64,000 nucleotides of DNA from Pseudoalteromonas phenolica (GTDB lineage Bacteria > Pseudomonadota > Gammaproteobacteria > Enterobacterales > Alteromonadaceae). A program made the position numbers and the translations under genes. Below the pieces are notes generated by a model, which worked only from the letters and a program-made list of their open reading frames with translations, was not told the origin of the DNA and searched no databases. The stretch is taken from positions 1,240,001-1,304,000 of the forward strand of contig NZ_CP013187.1 of the NCBI RefSeq assembly GCF_001444405.1. Reading direction: 5' to 3'. This document shows, one piece after another, positions 46,993-57,900 of the stretch (positions are counted from its first letter, which is position 1; each line of letters starts with the position of its first letter).

Positions 46993-48123
46993 ATGTCGTT
47001 GCTAAATTCATTTCAAAAATCACTTTTGGCATTATCAGTATTAGGCTTAGTGGCCTGCTCGGGTGAAGAAAGCACAGAAAAAGCAGATAGCAAAACAGAG
47101 CAAACTGCGAAAAAACAAGAAAAAGAAGAGTTTGCAATTCCTGTTGAAGTGACCTTTTCAAAAGTTGGTGATGTTGCTAAGTTCTATCAAACTACTGCTA
47201 TTTTAGAAGCAGAGCAAGAAAGCAAAGTGGTTAACAAGGTAACGGGCATGCTTGAATCTGTGCATGCGCAAGAAGGTCAGCGTGTGAGTGCCGGGGACTT
47301 ACTTGCACAAATTGACCCACGCAATTATGAACTAGATTTTGAACGCGCCAAGATTGATTACGAATCAGCAAAGTCAGAATATCGTCGTAGTCAGCCAGTT
47401 GACGGCAAACAACTCATTTCTGAAAAAGACTTAGATAAACTGCGTTTTAGAGTACAAACCACAGAAAACCAACTTGAAGTTGCCAGAATTAAACTTCGCG
47501 ACAGTAAAGTTGTTTCGCCGATTGACGGTGTTATCGCTAAGCGTTCAGTCAAAGCCCACAATATGTTAAGTAATTCAGGCAATGAAATGTTCCATGTTGT
47601 GTCATTAGATTCACTCATCGGTGTAGTTTACTTGCCTGAGTCGGAGCTTAGTAAAGTAAAGCTTGGTCAAGTTGCAAAACTTCATTTTCCTGCAGAGCCA
47701 AACCTACAGCTAGAAGCAACTGTTTTGCGTATTGCGCCTTTAGTAGACAGCAAGTTAGGCACCTTTAAGGTGACGCTGACGATTGATAATCAAGAGAATA
47801 CTTTAAAGCCGGGGATGTTTGCCCGAGTTGCTTTACTGCTTGATAGCAAGCAAGGCGTTACTTTGGTACCTGAAAACGCAATAATCAAAAAAGATGGTAA
47901 AGCAACCCTGTTCGTAGCACAGAATGACAGAGCTAAAAAACTTGAAGTGGAAACGGGTTACACCCAAGACGGCTGGGTAGAAGTCATCACACCTATTTCG
48001 AGTGAAGAGGGCGTTATCACTGTAGGTCAACATGGTCTTAAAGACGATGCTTTATTGAAAGTGTTAAACCACGACCAAAGTGCCATCGTGACTAATACTG
48101 AAGACAAATCTCAACAGCTTTAA
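46993..48123 (+). CDS. RND efflux periplasmic adaptor lipoprotein
   Basis: The 376-residue membrane-fusion protein links an RND pump to an outer-membrane channel. Lipobox LVAC (C22) gives a lipid anchor. The lipoyl halves are around 75-100 (VNKVTGMLESVHAQEGQRVS) and 165-180 (VVSPIDGVIAKRS), separated by a short alpha hairpin, and a beta-barrel follows. The pump genes begin 24 bp downstream. The nearest relatives by layout are MdtA/AcrA-type adaptors; the substrate is unknown. Confidence 0.93.
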   Translation: MSLLNSFQKSLLALSVLGLVACSGEESTEKADSKTEQTAKKQEKEEFAIPVEVTFSKVGDVAKFYQTTAILEAEQESKVVNKVTGMLESVHAQEGQRVSAGDLLAQIDPRNYELDFERAKIDYESAKSEYRRSQPVDGKQLISEKDLDKLRFRVQTTENQLEVARIKLRDSKVVSPIDGVIAKRSVKAHNMLSNSGNEMFHVVSLDSLIGVVYLPESELSKVKLGQVAKLHFPAEPNLQLEATVLRIAPLVDSKLGTFKVTLTIDNQENTLKPGMFARVALLLDSKQGVTLVPENAIIKKDGKATLFVAQNDRAKKLEVETGYTQDGWVEVITPISSEEGVITVGQHGLKDDALLKVLNHDQSAIVTNTEDKSQQL

Positions 48124-48147
48124 TCGCGCCAGAAGTAAGGACAGAGT

Positions 48148-51100
48148 ATGAATATTGCTAGGCTTGCGGTAAAGCGCCCAGTAACCATAACCATGTTGGT
48201 TTTGGCGGTAATGTTGTTCGGTATGGTGGGTTTTTCACGCCTTGTGGTGTCGTTATTACCCGATTTAAGTTACCCAACTTTGACTGTAAGAACAGAAAAC
48301 CCCGGTGCGGCCCCCGCTGAAATTGAACAACTGATTTCAAAACCAATTGAAGAGGCGGTGGGTGTCGTTAAAGGCATTCGCAAACTGCATTCTATTTCTA
48401 AACCGGGACAATCAGATTTAGTCATTGAGTTCCAATGGGGCACAGATATGGATCTGGCCATTATGGAACTTCGCGAAAAACTCGATATGGTAATGCTACC
48501 TGTTGAACTGAGAAAACCCGTCATTTTAAGGTTTAACCCGTCTTTAGACCCAATTTTAAGACTAAGCATCTCAGGTGATGCGCAATCTTACACACAACTA
48601 AGATCACTGCGTACCTATGCAGAAGAAGAGCTAAAACGCGCCCTTGAACCTATTGATGGGGTTGCAGCAGTTCAACTCAGTGGTGGTTTAGAGCAAGAAG
48701 TACAAGTGCTTATTGACCAACAACAAGCCAATCTTCGTGATGTGACCGCTGAAATGATCACTAACCGAATTAAAAACGAAAACATCAATGTGTCGGCAGG
48801 TCGAGTTTATGATGGTCAGCAAGAGTTTTTAGTTCGTACCCTAAACCAATTTACTTATATCGAAGAAATTGGCGATGTCATTATTAAACAAGATGCCGGA
48901 CAAACGGTTTACCTACGTGACATTGCCACTGTGGTTGATGGTGTAAAAGAGCGCCAAGATATTACTCGTGTTAATGGAAACGAAGCAATCGAAATGGCTT
49001 TGTATAAAGAGGGCGATGCCAATACAGTGGCTGTGGCCAAACGTGTACAGGCTAAAATCAAACAACTACAGGATGAATTACCAGAAAATGCTGAGCTGAA
49101 AATTCTCTCAAATCAGGCTGAGTTTATTGAGAAAGCCATTGATGAAGTGAAGCAAACTGCCATCATCGGTGGTCTACTTGCGATAGTGGTTTTGTATCTT
49201 TTCTTAGGTAAGTTTAAACCAACAATCATCATTGCTTTGGCTATTCCAACCTCCATCATTGCAACCTTTAACTTGATGTTTGCCAATAACATCAGCCTAA
49301 ATATCATGTCTTTAGGCGGTATTGCACTGGCGGTTGGCTTATTGGTTGATAACGCGATTGTAGTGCTTGAAAATATCTATCGTAAAAAAGAACAGGGTCA
49401 AGATGTTGAGCAAGCCGCAATTGAAGGCACCAATGAAGTATCGGGTGCAGTAACGGCGTCAACACTGACAACATTGGCAGTATTTGCACCTTTGGCATTT
49501 GTCACAGGTTTTGCTGGTGAGATTTTTAGCGACCAAGCACTAACGGTCACCTTTGCTCTCCTTGCCTCATTAATCGTGGCGCTGAGCTTTATTCCTATGT
49601 TGGCGTCACGTCAGTTTTCAATTGCCTCGAGTGATGCAAACCTTGAAAACATTGAATCTGAAAAGCCAGTGAAAACAGGCGCAAAGAAATGGCTTAGCCT
49701 GTTATTACTGCCGTTCAAGTTTGTGGCTGTTGTGATCCCGTGTTTTATCGGGCGTTGGATATTACGCATCATTATGATGCTGTCGAAAATCATAGGCTGG
49801 TGTACCAGCAAAATTACTTATCCGGCTTATGTTGCATTCAATGGTGTCTATAAAATTTTTGCCAAAGGGTATGACAAGCTTCTTAAAGGCGCGATGAAAC
49901 AGCGCGCATTGGTCATTTCAATTTCTTTAATTTTTGCTGTGGGTGTTGCAAGTTTATTGCCAAAATTGGGCATGGAACTGATGCCTGAAGTGGCACAAAC
50001 AGAATTAACTCTAGAAGTTACACTGCGTCAAGGTACGCCGATTGAACAAACTGACCAACAACTTAATTTGCTGGCTCGCTCAGTCGTTGATATGCCAGGT
50101 GTGGTGCACACTTATAGCATGTCGGGCACAGGTAGTCTGATGATGAGCAGTGCGACACGTGGTGGCTCTCACTGGGGACAACTGGTTGTTAAAACTGAAA
50201 CACCAGCACAACTAAGTGCAGTTCAAGACGCATTACGTGCGCAACTGTCAGGTATGGCTCAAGTCAACGCGGAGTTCACGCAAAGTCGTATGTTTGAACA
50301 AGAGCGTCCATTAGTTGTGGTCATGAGTGGTTATCAGCTCGATGAGTTAAAACTTTACGCCGATAGATTGGTATCGCAACTACAGCAGCAAAACCGTTTT
50401 GCCGATGTCACAACATCGCTCAGAGCAGGGCAGCCTGAGCTGAAAATTGAGTTTGATCATCAACGTTTAAGTAGCCTAGGTTTAACCGCTGCGGGCATCA
50501 CCGATATTTTAGCAACCAAAATAGGCGGTAATGTCGCTAGCAAATATAACCTAGATGATCGCCAAGTTGATATTTTAGTTCAGGTCGATCGTGATTCGCG
50601 TAACTCAGTGGCGGCGATCCGCGACTTAATCATTCACGGTGAGAATGGCCAAAGTGTGCCGTTGTCAGCGGTCGCAAAAGTCACTGAGTCTATCGGGCCG
50701 AACGAAATTAACCGTTTAGATCAGGCGCGAGTTGCCATCATTACTGCCTCTGTAAAAGAAGGTGATTTAGCAACAGCGGCGCAGGTTGTTCGCAGTGAAG
50801 TGGCATCTTTAGGATTACCTGATCGTGTTTATAGCCAAGTCATTGGCCAAAACCAGCAAATGGAAGAAGCTTATTCGTCATTAATTATGGCGCTATTGCT
50901 GGCGGTATTCTTGGTTTACTTGGTGATGGCTTCACAGTTTGAGTCATTGTTAAATCCGTTCATCATTTTATTCAGTGTGCCACTGGCGGTACTTGGGTCA
51001 ATCTTTGGTTTATTTATCACTGGTACCAGCTTAAGTGTGATCACCTTTATTGGCTTGATCATGCTAAGCGGTATTGTAGTAAACAACGCCATTGTATTAA

Positions 51101-51408
51101 TTGATCGTATTAATCAGTTACGCGCGCAAGGTTGTGCGATGTTGGATGCTATTTTAGAAGCGGCCAACTCACGTTTACGTCCAATCATCATGACGACAAT
51201 GACCACAATTTTGGGTTTATTGCCTATGGCAATGGCTACAGGAGAGGGCGCTGAATTACGTGCGCCATTGGCGATTACGGTAATGAGCGGTCTCTTAATT
51301 GCAACTTTCTTAACCCTGATTGTTATTCCTGTTTTATATAGTGTGTTTAACCGTGACCGAGTGCAGGTAAATGAGAACTTAGGTAAGGCGGACTATGAAG
51401 CAGGCTAA
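48148..51408 (+). CDS. RND-family efflux pump subunit (first of two)
   Basis: The 1086-residue protein is an RND transporter with 12 core membrane spans and two large periplasmic loops. GGIALAVGLLVDNAIVVLEN in span 4 holds the proton-relay Asp pair region and is strongly conserved; the symmetric GLIMLSGIVVNNAIVLIDRI is near the end. Between about residues 490 and 585 it has an extra segment with added hydrophobic stretches (LLLLPFKFVAVVIPCFIGRW), which makes it longer than AcrB-like pumps. Its 3' end overlaps the second pump gene by 14 bp. Confidence 0.93.
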   Translation: MNIARLAVKRPVTITMLVLAVMLFGMVGFSRLVVSLLPDLSYPTLTVRTENPGAAPAEIEQLISKPIEEAVGVVKGIRKLHSISKPGQSDLVIEFQWGTDMDLAIMELREKLDMVMLPVELRKPVILRFNPSLDPILRLSISGDAQSYTQLRSLRTYAEEELKRALEPIDGVAAVQLSGGLEQEVQVLIDQQQANLRDVTAEMITNRIKNENINVSAGRVYDGQQEFLVRTLNQFTYIEEIGDVIIKQDAGQTVYLRDIATVVDGVKERQDITRVNGNEAIEMALYKEGDANTVAVAKRVQAKIKQLQDELPENAELKILSNQAEFIEKAIDEVKQTAIIGGLLAIVVLYLFLGKFKPTIIIALAIPTSIIATFNLMFANNISLNIMSLGGIALAVGLLVDNAIVVLENIYRKKEQGQDVEQAAIEGTNEVSGAVTASTLTTLAVFAPLAFVTGFAGEIFSDQALTVTFALLASLIVALSFIPMLASRQFSIASSDANLENIESEKPVKTGAKKWLSLLLLPFKFVAVVIPCFIGRWILRIIMMLSKIIGWCTSKITYPAYVAFNGVYKIFAKGYDKLLKGAMKQRALVISISLIFAVGVASLLPKLGMELMPEVAQTELTLEVTLRQGTPIEQTDQQLNLLARSVVDMPGVVHTYSMSGTGSLMMSSATRGGSHWGQLVVKTETPAQLSAVQDALRAQLSGMAQVNAEFTQSRMFEQERPLVVVMSGYQLDELKLYADRLVSQLQQQNRFADVTTSLRAGQPELKIEFDHQRLSSLGLTAAGITDILATKIGGNVASKYNLDDRQVDILVQVDRDSRNSVAAIRDLIIHGENGQSVPLSAVAKVTESIGPNEINRLDQARVAIITASVKEGDLATAAQVVRSEVASLGLPDRVYSQVIGQNQQMEEAYSSLIMALLLAVFLVYLVMASQFESLLNPFIILFSVPLAVLGSIFGLFITGTSLSVITFIGLIMLSGIVVNNAIVLIDRINQLRAQGCAMLDAILEAANSRLRPIIMTTMTTILGLLPMAMATGEGAELRAPLAITVMSGLLIATFLTLIVIPVLYSVFNRDRVQVNENLGKADYEAG

Positions 51409-54400
51409 ATCAATCAAAAACCTGACTGCACTGGCTCTAAAACGGCCAGTGACCTGCTTTATGTTGATGCTATCAATGATCGTGGCTGGGCTTATGAGTA
51501 GTAAGCTTATCCCACTCGATAGCTGGCCTGCGGTTAATGCGCCTGCCGTGTTTGTGAGAGCATCATACCCAGGTTCGACGCCAGAAGAGATTGAGCGTCT
51601 TATAACAAAACCGCTTGAAGAAGCTTTGGCAACCATGGGTGGGGTGAACTCAGTCACTTCACGCACTTCTTCAGGGTGGACGTCACTAACTCTACAGATG
51701 AAGTTTTCGACTGACTTAAATGTGGCGATTTTAGAAGCACGTGAGAAGGTCGATCTGGTTCGACACCTTTTACCTGAAGATTTACAACGCGTAGACGTAA
51801 TGAAATTTTCAACTCAAGATATGCCGGTTGTTGAGTTAACATTACTGAGTGAAAAATCTTTAAATCGTGACTATGAGTTTTTAGAAAACAACCTGAAAAT
51901 GCCATTGGAGCGAATTCAAGGCGTAGGACGCGTAGAGCTTTATTTACGTCAGCCAAGGATTTGGATCCAACTTGATCCGGACAAACTCGCCATGCATCGC
52001 GTGGACATTCAGCAAGTGACGCGAGTACTTCAAGAGGCTAACTTCTTAAAATCTGTGGGTGAAGTTCATACTGATGATTACCGCTATGCGGTGACACCGC
52101 AGGGCCAATATCGTGATATCGAAGATATTCGTGCGCAACGCATCAATGAGCGAGTGAAACTCTCTGACATTGCCAACGTGCACTATGCTTTGAGTGAACG
52201 TCAATGGCAGCGTCGTGTAGACGGTCAACCAGCTGTCGGCTTAGATATTTTCAGAGAATCAGATTCAAATGTTGTCGATGTGGCAAAGCGCATTCGCGAA
52301 ACCCTTGATGAAGTGATGCAAAAGCCACAACTGCAACATATTGATATTCAATATGACAGAGATGATGGTAACAGTGTTGAAGTATCAATTTCTTCATTGT
52401 TAAAGGCTGGCGCAATCGGGGCGGTATTATCATTCTTTGTACTATGGTTTTTCTTACGTAACCTCAAACTCACCGGCGTTGTAGTACTTGCTGTGCCTGT
52501 CTCATTAAGTATTTCACTGGCGATAATCTATTTCATGGGATTCAGCTTAAATATGCTGACACTGATAGGTTTGATCATCGCAATAGGTTTACTTATCGAT
52601 AATTCGGTGGTGGTCTGTGAAAGTATCTTACAACAACGAGCACAAGGCGACTCGGGTAAAGCTGCAGTCATAGAAGGTGTTGATAAAGTCAGCACTGCTA
52701 TTTTGAGCGCAACACTCACAACTGTGGTTATCTTTTTACCTCTACTTATGGGTGAAAGTAACTTTTTAACTGTGATGTTACAGCAAGTAGCAGTGTCTAT
52801 TTGTGTACCATTATTGGTATCTTTATTGGTTGCGAAAACTCTGATCCCATTGTGTATGTATCGTGTTTTACCCGACAATGCCGTTGCAAACGAATCAGGG
52901 TCTGATAAGGCACAACAAAAATACCGTAAAGCATTAAATTGGGGCCTTAGCCATCCTAAGCGAGTAGGGGCTTTTTTCTTGATCATGTTTACCAGTGTCA
53001 TGATGGCAAAAGGCATTGTTGATAAGAGTTCTAGTGATGCTGAATCTCAAAAGCGATTACAAATCTACTATGAGTTCAAAGGTGAACCTGAGCTTGATAA
53101 AAAGCTCGCGTTTTTACAAGAAATAGAGGCTTATTTACTCGATAACAAGCAATCACTTGGGATCCATAAGCTCTATTCAGGGGTCTATCAACGAGGTGCA
53201 TGGTCAAGTATTCGCTTTGTTGAAGATTTGCCAAGACCCATTGAGGATATTAAAAAAGATATTCGTGACAACTTTCCTGAATCAGCTTATGCGAAAGCAT
53301 CACTTCAGCGTGAAGCAGGTTCTCGAACGGCGGTGAGTGTTTATCTGTTCGGTCGTTCGACAGCAAAATTAAATGAATTGGCTGAGCAGTTAATACCTGT
53401 TATTGAAGCCCATCCAAATTTTACCGATGCAAAAAATAGTGCTGAGGGCGATGTCTATGAAATGCAATTGGTGGTAGACAGACAACGTGCTATGCAGTTG
53501 GGTGTTTCGACACAAGAAATAGCCACTAAAATTGGTAATGCCATGCGTGGTCTCAATTTGAAAACGTTGAGAACCCTCGACAAGGGTGAAGTGGAGATCA
53601 TTGCTGGCTACTATGAGCAAGGCGCTATTCCAATGGAGGAACTTAGAAGCCTACCAGTCATGGAATCAAACGGCGCTATTTTAACCTTGCAACAACTGGT
53701 AGAAATAGAAACACGCCCAGCACCGCGCACAATTTCACGCAGAGATCGCCAAACTCAACTTTCAATCGAAATGAATCTTCAAGATGTGAGTCATAAAGAG
53801 GCTGCGGAGTCGCTCAATGAAATGATGAATGCGATTACATTGCCTCGAGGCTATTCTTGGGGCTTAGGTCCAAAGTTTGCTGAGCAGGATGAGTCAATGA
53901 AAGACATGGTCTTTAATATGATGATTGCGCTTTTCTTGATCTTTATGATCATGGCAGCGTTGTTTGAGTCATTGCTATTGCCAATTGCAATTCTAAGTTC
54001 GATAGGACTTGGCTTTGTTGGTGTTTACTGGACCTTTGCACTACTTGGCATGGGCTTAGGTGAAACAGGCATGTTAGGCATGCTGGTACTTATGGGTATT
54101 GTGGTAAACAACGGCATTGTATTGATTGACCAAATCAATCGCTTTAAGGGTTCAGCAGAGCACTTACAACAAGCGATTGTTGATGCTTGTTCAACCCGTT
54201 TACGACCTATTTTAATGACAGTGGCAACGACGGTGATCGGTATGTTGCCAGTATTGCTCGATAGCAGCTCTGCAGATTCGGGTGTATTAGATTATAAACC
54301 CATGGCAATTGCGATTATTGGTGGCTTGATCTTCTCAACCTTAACCAGTTTAGCTTTTGTACCATATTGTTATTACATGCTTTATCGCTTAGGTCAGGGA

Positions 54401-54463
54401 AGCAGCAATAGACTTGCCGAAGCTCGAGCTTATGCGAATCACAAGTTAACTAAACTCAATTAA
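51395..54463 (+). CDS. RND-family efflux pump subunit (second of two)
   Basis: The 1022-residue protein is a second RND transporter with its own conserved span 4 motif (GLIIAIGLLIDNSVVVCESI) and the symmetric LVLMGIVVNNGIVLIDQI. It is a normal-length RND protein. Two different RND subunits behind one adaptor resembles the MdtBC arrangement, where the pumps form a heterotrimer. No outer-membrane channel gene is next to it, so a shared TolC is expected. AAGG precedes the ATG inside the end of the first pump gene. Confidence 0.93.
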   Translation: MKQAKSIKNLTALALKRPVTCFMLMLSMIVAGLMSSKLIPLDSWPAVNAPAVFVRASYPGSTPEEIERLITKPLEEALATMGGVNSVTSRTSSGWTSLTLQMKFSTDLNVAILEAREKVDLVRHLLPEDLQRVDVMKFSTQDMPVVELTLLSEKSLNRDYEFLENNLKMPLERIQGVGRVELYLRQPRIWIQLDPDKLAMHRVDIQQVTRVLQEANFLKSVGEVHTDDYRYAVTPQGQYRDIEDIRAQRINERVKLSDIANVHYALSERQWQRRVDGQPAVGLDIFRESDSNVVDVAKRIRETLDEVMQKPQLQHIDIQYDRDDGNSVEVSISSLLKAGAIGAVLSFFVLWFFLRNLKLTGVVVLAVPVSLSISLAIIYFMGFSLNMLTLIGLIIAIGLLIDNSVVVCESILQQRAQGDSGKAAVIEGVDKVSTAILSATLTTVVIFLPLLMGESNFLTVMLQQVAVSICVPLLVSLLVAKTLIPLCMYRVLPDNAVANESGSDKAQQKYRKALNWGLSHPKRVGAFFLIMFTSVMMAKGIVDKSSSDAESQKRLQIYYEFKGEPELDKKLAFLQEIEAYLLDNKQSLGIHKLYSGVYQRGAWSSIRFVEDLPRPIEDIKKDIRDNFPESAYAKASLQREAGSRTAVSVYLFGRSTAKLNELAEQLIPVIEAHPNFTDAKNSAEGDVYEMQLVVDRQRAMQLGVSTQEIATKIGNAMRGLNLKTLRTLDKGEVEIIAGYYEQGAIPMEELRSLPVMESNGAILTLQQLVEIETRPAPRTISRRDRQTQLSIEMNLQDVSHKEAAESLNEMMNAITLPRGYSWGLGPKFAEQDESMKDMVFNMMIALFLIFMIMAALFESLLLPIAILSSIGLGFVGVYWTFALLGMGLGETGMLGMLVLMGIVVNNGIVLIDQINRFKGSAEHLQQAIVDACSTRLRPILMTVATTVIGMLPVLLDSSSADSGVLDYKPMAIAIIGGLIFSTLTSLAFVPYCYYMLYRLGQGSSNRLAEARAYANHKLTKLN

Positions 54464-54476
54464 ATCTCCATATTCA

Positions 54477-54503
54477 AAAAGCGCGACTAGTTCGCGCTTT
54501 TTT
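54477..54503 (+). terminator. Intrinsic terminator of the RND operon
   Basis: Ten-pair stem AAAAGCGCGA / TCGCGCTTTT with a CTAGT loop and a T-rich tail. It lies just after the second pump stop. Confidence 0.92.
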
Positions 54504-54627
54504 GTCTTTGATTAAACAAAGAGTAAAATACATCCTCTTTGTTCAATCTCAATATTCCTTCTAAACTAAGTATATACAGTATGTCTAAACCTAAGATGTT
54601 TCTTACCTTAAATAAGGGCATAAAACT

Positions 54628-54957
54628 ATGCGTGTACTGTTTATCTCATTGTTATTTTTTATGATCATTACCTTGTCATTTCAATCTGCCGAGGGGGCTT
54701 CGGCCAATTTTAAAGCAAGCATTATAGGTTGGCAGCCCAAAGCGCAGAGTGAAATTCAACAATTAGGAGAGTTTGCAAGTTGCAAAGTAGTTAACACTAT
54801 AAAATATGATAACTTCAACTCGGCTTGCTTCTTGAAAAAAGAACGAAGTGGTTGGCAGTTAGAGTCATTTGCAAGTCGTTGTGAGGTCGAGTGTCTTAAA
54901 ATGTCGAACCCCAATAAAACTGCTCACCCTGTGCGTTTTAATCAAATAAATCCGTAA
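54628..54957 (+). CDS. Small secreted protein resembling the pilin N-terminus
   Basis: The 109-residue protein has a signal peptide (about 1-24, ending in SAEGASA). Its mature start FKASIIGWQPKAQSEIQQLG echoes the mature start of the locus pilin (59003-59512: FQASINGWSEPTFSEA), with FxASIxGW conserved. Four cysteines (SCKVV, ACFLK, RCEVEC) could form disulfides. It is on the opposite strand to the pilus genes, and its 3' end overlaps the usher 3' end by 20 bp. It may be a minor pilin, tip or regulatory subunit; the family is not named. Confidence 0.65.
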   Translation: MRVLFISLLFFMIITLSFQSAEGASANFKASIIGWQPKAQSEIQQLGEFASCKVVNTIKYDNFNSACFLKKERSGWQLESFASRCEVECLKMSNPNKTAHPVRFNQINP

Positions 54958-57900
54958 TCTTATTAAGCTCTTTATAGTGTTTAATTATGGGGACGCTTTT
55001 TTCATTTAGTGCAGAACTTATTTTTGTGTCACATTCTGCCTCACCAATAGATTCAAATGGCCCAGATAATACAACCGTGTAGCTTTTTCCTTGTTTGCTT
55101 ATTTCAGATAGAAAGATATTTTTATTTGATTCAACGAGTGGCACATTCACGGAAGAACGCTTTGCATAAAGTGCGTATTGGCAATAGTAATGGGCTGTTT
55201 TTTGTCTAGTGATAGCTTGAGCTTTGATGGGTAATTCAAAATTACTATCGATCCGATGCCAATTGATAGAATCATATTTTCTGGCATCGATCATAAAACT
55301 ACCAAATAAAACTGGTTGAGAGTAAGCCTGATTAATGACGGATTGCGCCTCTTGTTTAGTTTTGTACGGACCCGCAACTAGGTAATAATTTTCATGATTT
55401 AGGTTTTGATATAGCTGTAGCGGAAAGTCAAGCGCTTGAATACTGTGCGCAACGATATTTGCTGATAACCTTTTCTTAAATACACCTAGTTGTACAAAAT
55501 ATTGCGCTTCAGATATGTCAGTTGGCTGTGCAAGCAATTGCGTTTTATCTTGAAGTACGATGTCTCTCAAAATAATAGTATCTCCATACTCTGGCGCGAC
55601 TATCTTCTCTGGGAGGTTTTTTGTGATTAAGTTATCTACAGCAAACTGGTTTTGCTCTAGTTTAATACTGTATTCGCCAGCTTTCACTTTAGGAAAAAAA
55701 TAGTACCCATCATATTCACTGATGGTTTCGTATTGAATATTACCTTCACCATCAAGTAATAGCACAGACACGCCTGAAGCAGGCTTAGTTTTGTTGTTCG
55801 CTGTATAATAAATTGTGCCTTCAACTTCATTGACAATATTAACGGGGATTTTGATATTGGTTACACCGCCTCTATGAGAGGATGTTTTGATGCGATTATT
55901 TGCTGGCTGGTAGTATGGATTAGACAGACTCATCAAATCTAAACTCAAAATTTGCCCGCCAGTACTACTAGGGAGTAATACTTGGCCATTAGAGTTTGTT
56001 TGATGATCTTTCCATAAATAATTACCAGTGAAACTTGCACCAGCTATGGCTTGATCCTGAGTATCAAAAATTCCATTCTTGTTCTTATCAATAAAAGTTT
56101 CAACTGCCAGTTGTCCTGAACTCAAAGATCTAGGGGGTAAAAAATTGATATCGTTATTGAATTTGTCGAAACTTATTGTCCCGCTTATCCCCAAGGATAT
56201 AAGCCATTCATCTTCACTATCATATTGCCCAGTAAAGCTAAAGTTAAACATATCATTACGATAGGTATATTGATGGCCAAGCACTAATTTTGCTGCGGAG
56301 CGAGGATTATAGCTTAATTGTGTTTGATTAAACATATTGCTGCTCTGCGGCCACCTGAGACTACTTCGATAATTAAGTAACTCTTTGTCTTCAAATGGCT
56401 TCCAGTCAACTGAGTTGGTCCAATGCCATTTACCAAGATCCATAGACCAATAACTTTGATTAATTAACTCATTTTGAAGATTGTCGTACTGAAAGCGGCT
56501 TGACCAATTTCCTCCTAAATAACTTGCATTTAAACCAAACTGAGTAAACTGACGGGTTTCTTTTCGGTCGCGTTTTTCATTTAAAAACCTTAAGGTCCAA
56601 CTTAGGTTTTCAAAAGTAGTGAATCTACTATTTAAACTTAGTGAGGCACGAGACTTGAGGGCAGAGGTTTGTTTTAAAAATACGGCACTATTAAATTGAT
56701 TAAGGTGACTATATTCGAAGTTGATGTTTGTACTTTCTTCAGAAAAAAGAGACGTTTCACCTCGATAACCTGCAAAAAATGCAGCGCCATGATCAAGCTG
56801 CTTTGCACCAACAAGTTTAAAACTGCCAAGTTCAGAATTGCTCTGTAAACCTGTACTTAGGTATCTATTGTTTTCATCACCTTGAAAATAATTAAACCCA
56901 ACATCGTATGTTAGGGTGTCAGATAAACCGTAAGATACGTTTCCAGAAATTGATTTTCCAAAACTGGTCGCACTGTTTGAGTGACTATTAAGAAGGTTAC
57001 GAGTGCTATCCAAAAGTTCAACCTGATAGCTCATTTGGCCAGGTGCAAGCGCAGTATTGCCCACTGAAATCTTTCTTGTTTTAGTAAGTTGTTCGCCTTG
57101 GGGGCCATAAAGCCGAATTTCAAATACATTGTTTCCATAAAAAGTTTCTACGTCTTCAAAGCGAACAATATTTTCGTCGGTTGATTCTGAAGCAGCAACA
57201 AATTGCCCATTACGATAGAGCTCTGCTAACCAGCCTGGAAGAGTGGCTTCTTCGATTGTGATAGTAGAAAAGCTTTGCGAGGTATTCGGATTAATATTTG
57301 ATAGGTAAACACCGCGACCTTGGCTAAAGTTCATCACAAGAGGATCACGTTGGGATTGAATATCACCCAACTCATAATGCAATTGAGTTAGCAACCCCTC
57401 TTGGTCTGAGTTCTCATATGACTTGGCGAGCTTTATAAATTGATTAGTGGTGGTTTCATTCTTGTTAAATCGAAATTGAGCTTGGTGCTCAAATGCATCG
57501 AAGTAGCTATTTAGAGTGAGTAAACTTTTGCTCTTTTCTAGCCTTGATAAATAACTAGAAGTAAGGGAATAATCAGTGACAGGATAAGTGATTCTCTGAA
57601 ATTGGTCAGCTACCTCTATGTCAAACTCCGGAGAAGTAAATTGACGGCGAATGAGGGGTAATATTGATGTTTTGTTCTGAGTTGACTCAAGTAGATTGGT
57701 GGTCAAACTTAACTGCATCAAGGTGTAGTCAAAATCAGCATCTATGTTCAGCACAGTATTAATGACCTGAAGATCTATATAATGATCAAAGTCATCCTCT
57801 GTCCAGATAGGAATGTCATCTGAATGCACCTTATCTTCAAGTTTAGCGATAGTAAAAGTTAAGTCGCTCTTTTTGATAACCCCATTGATTTGATTGTTTT

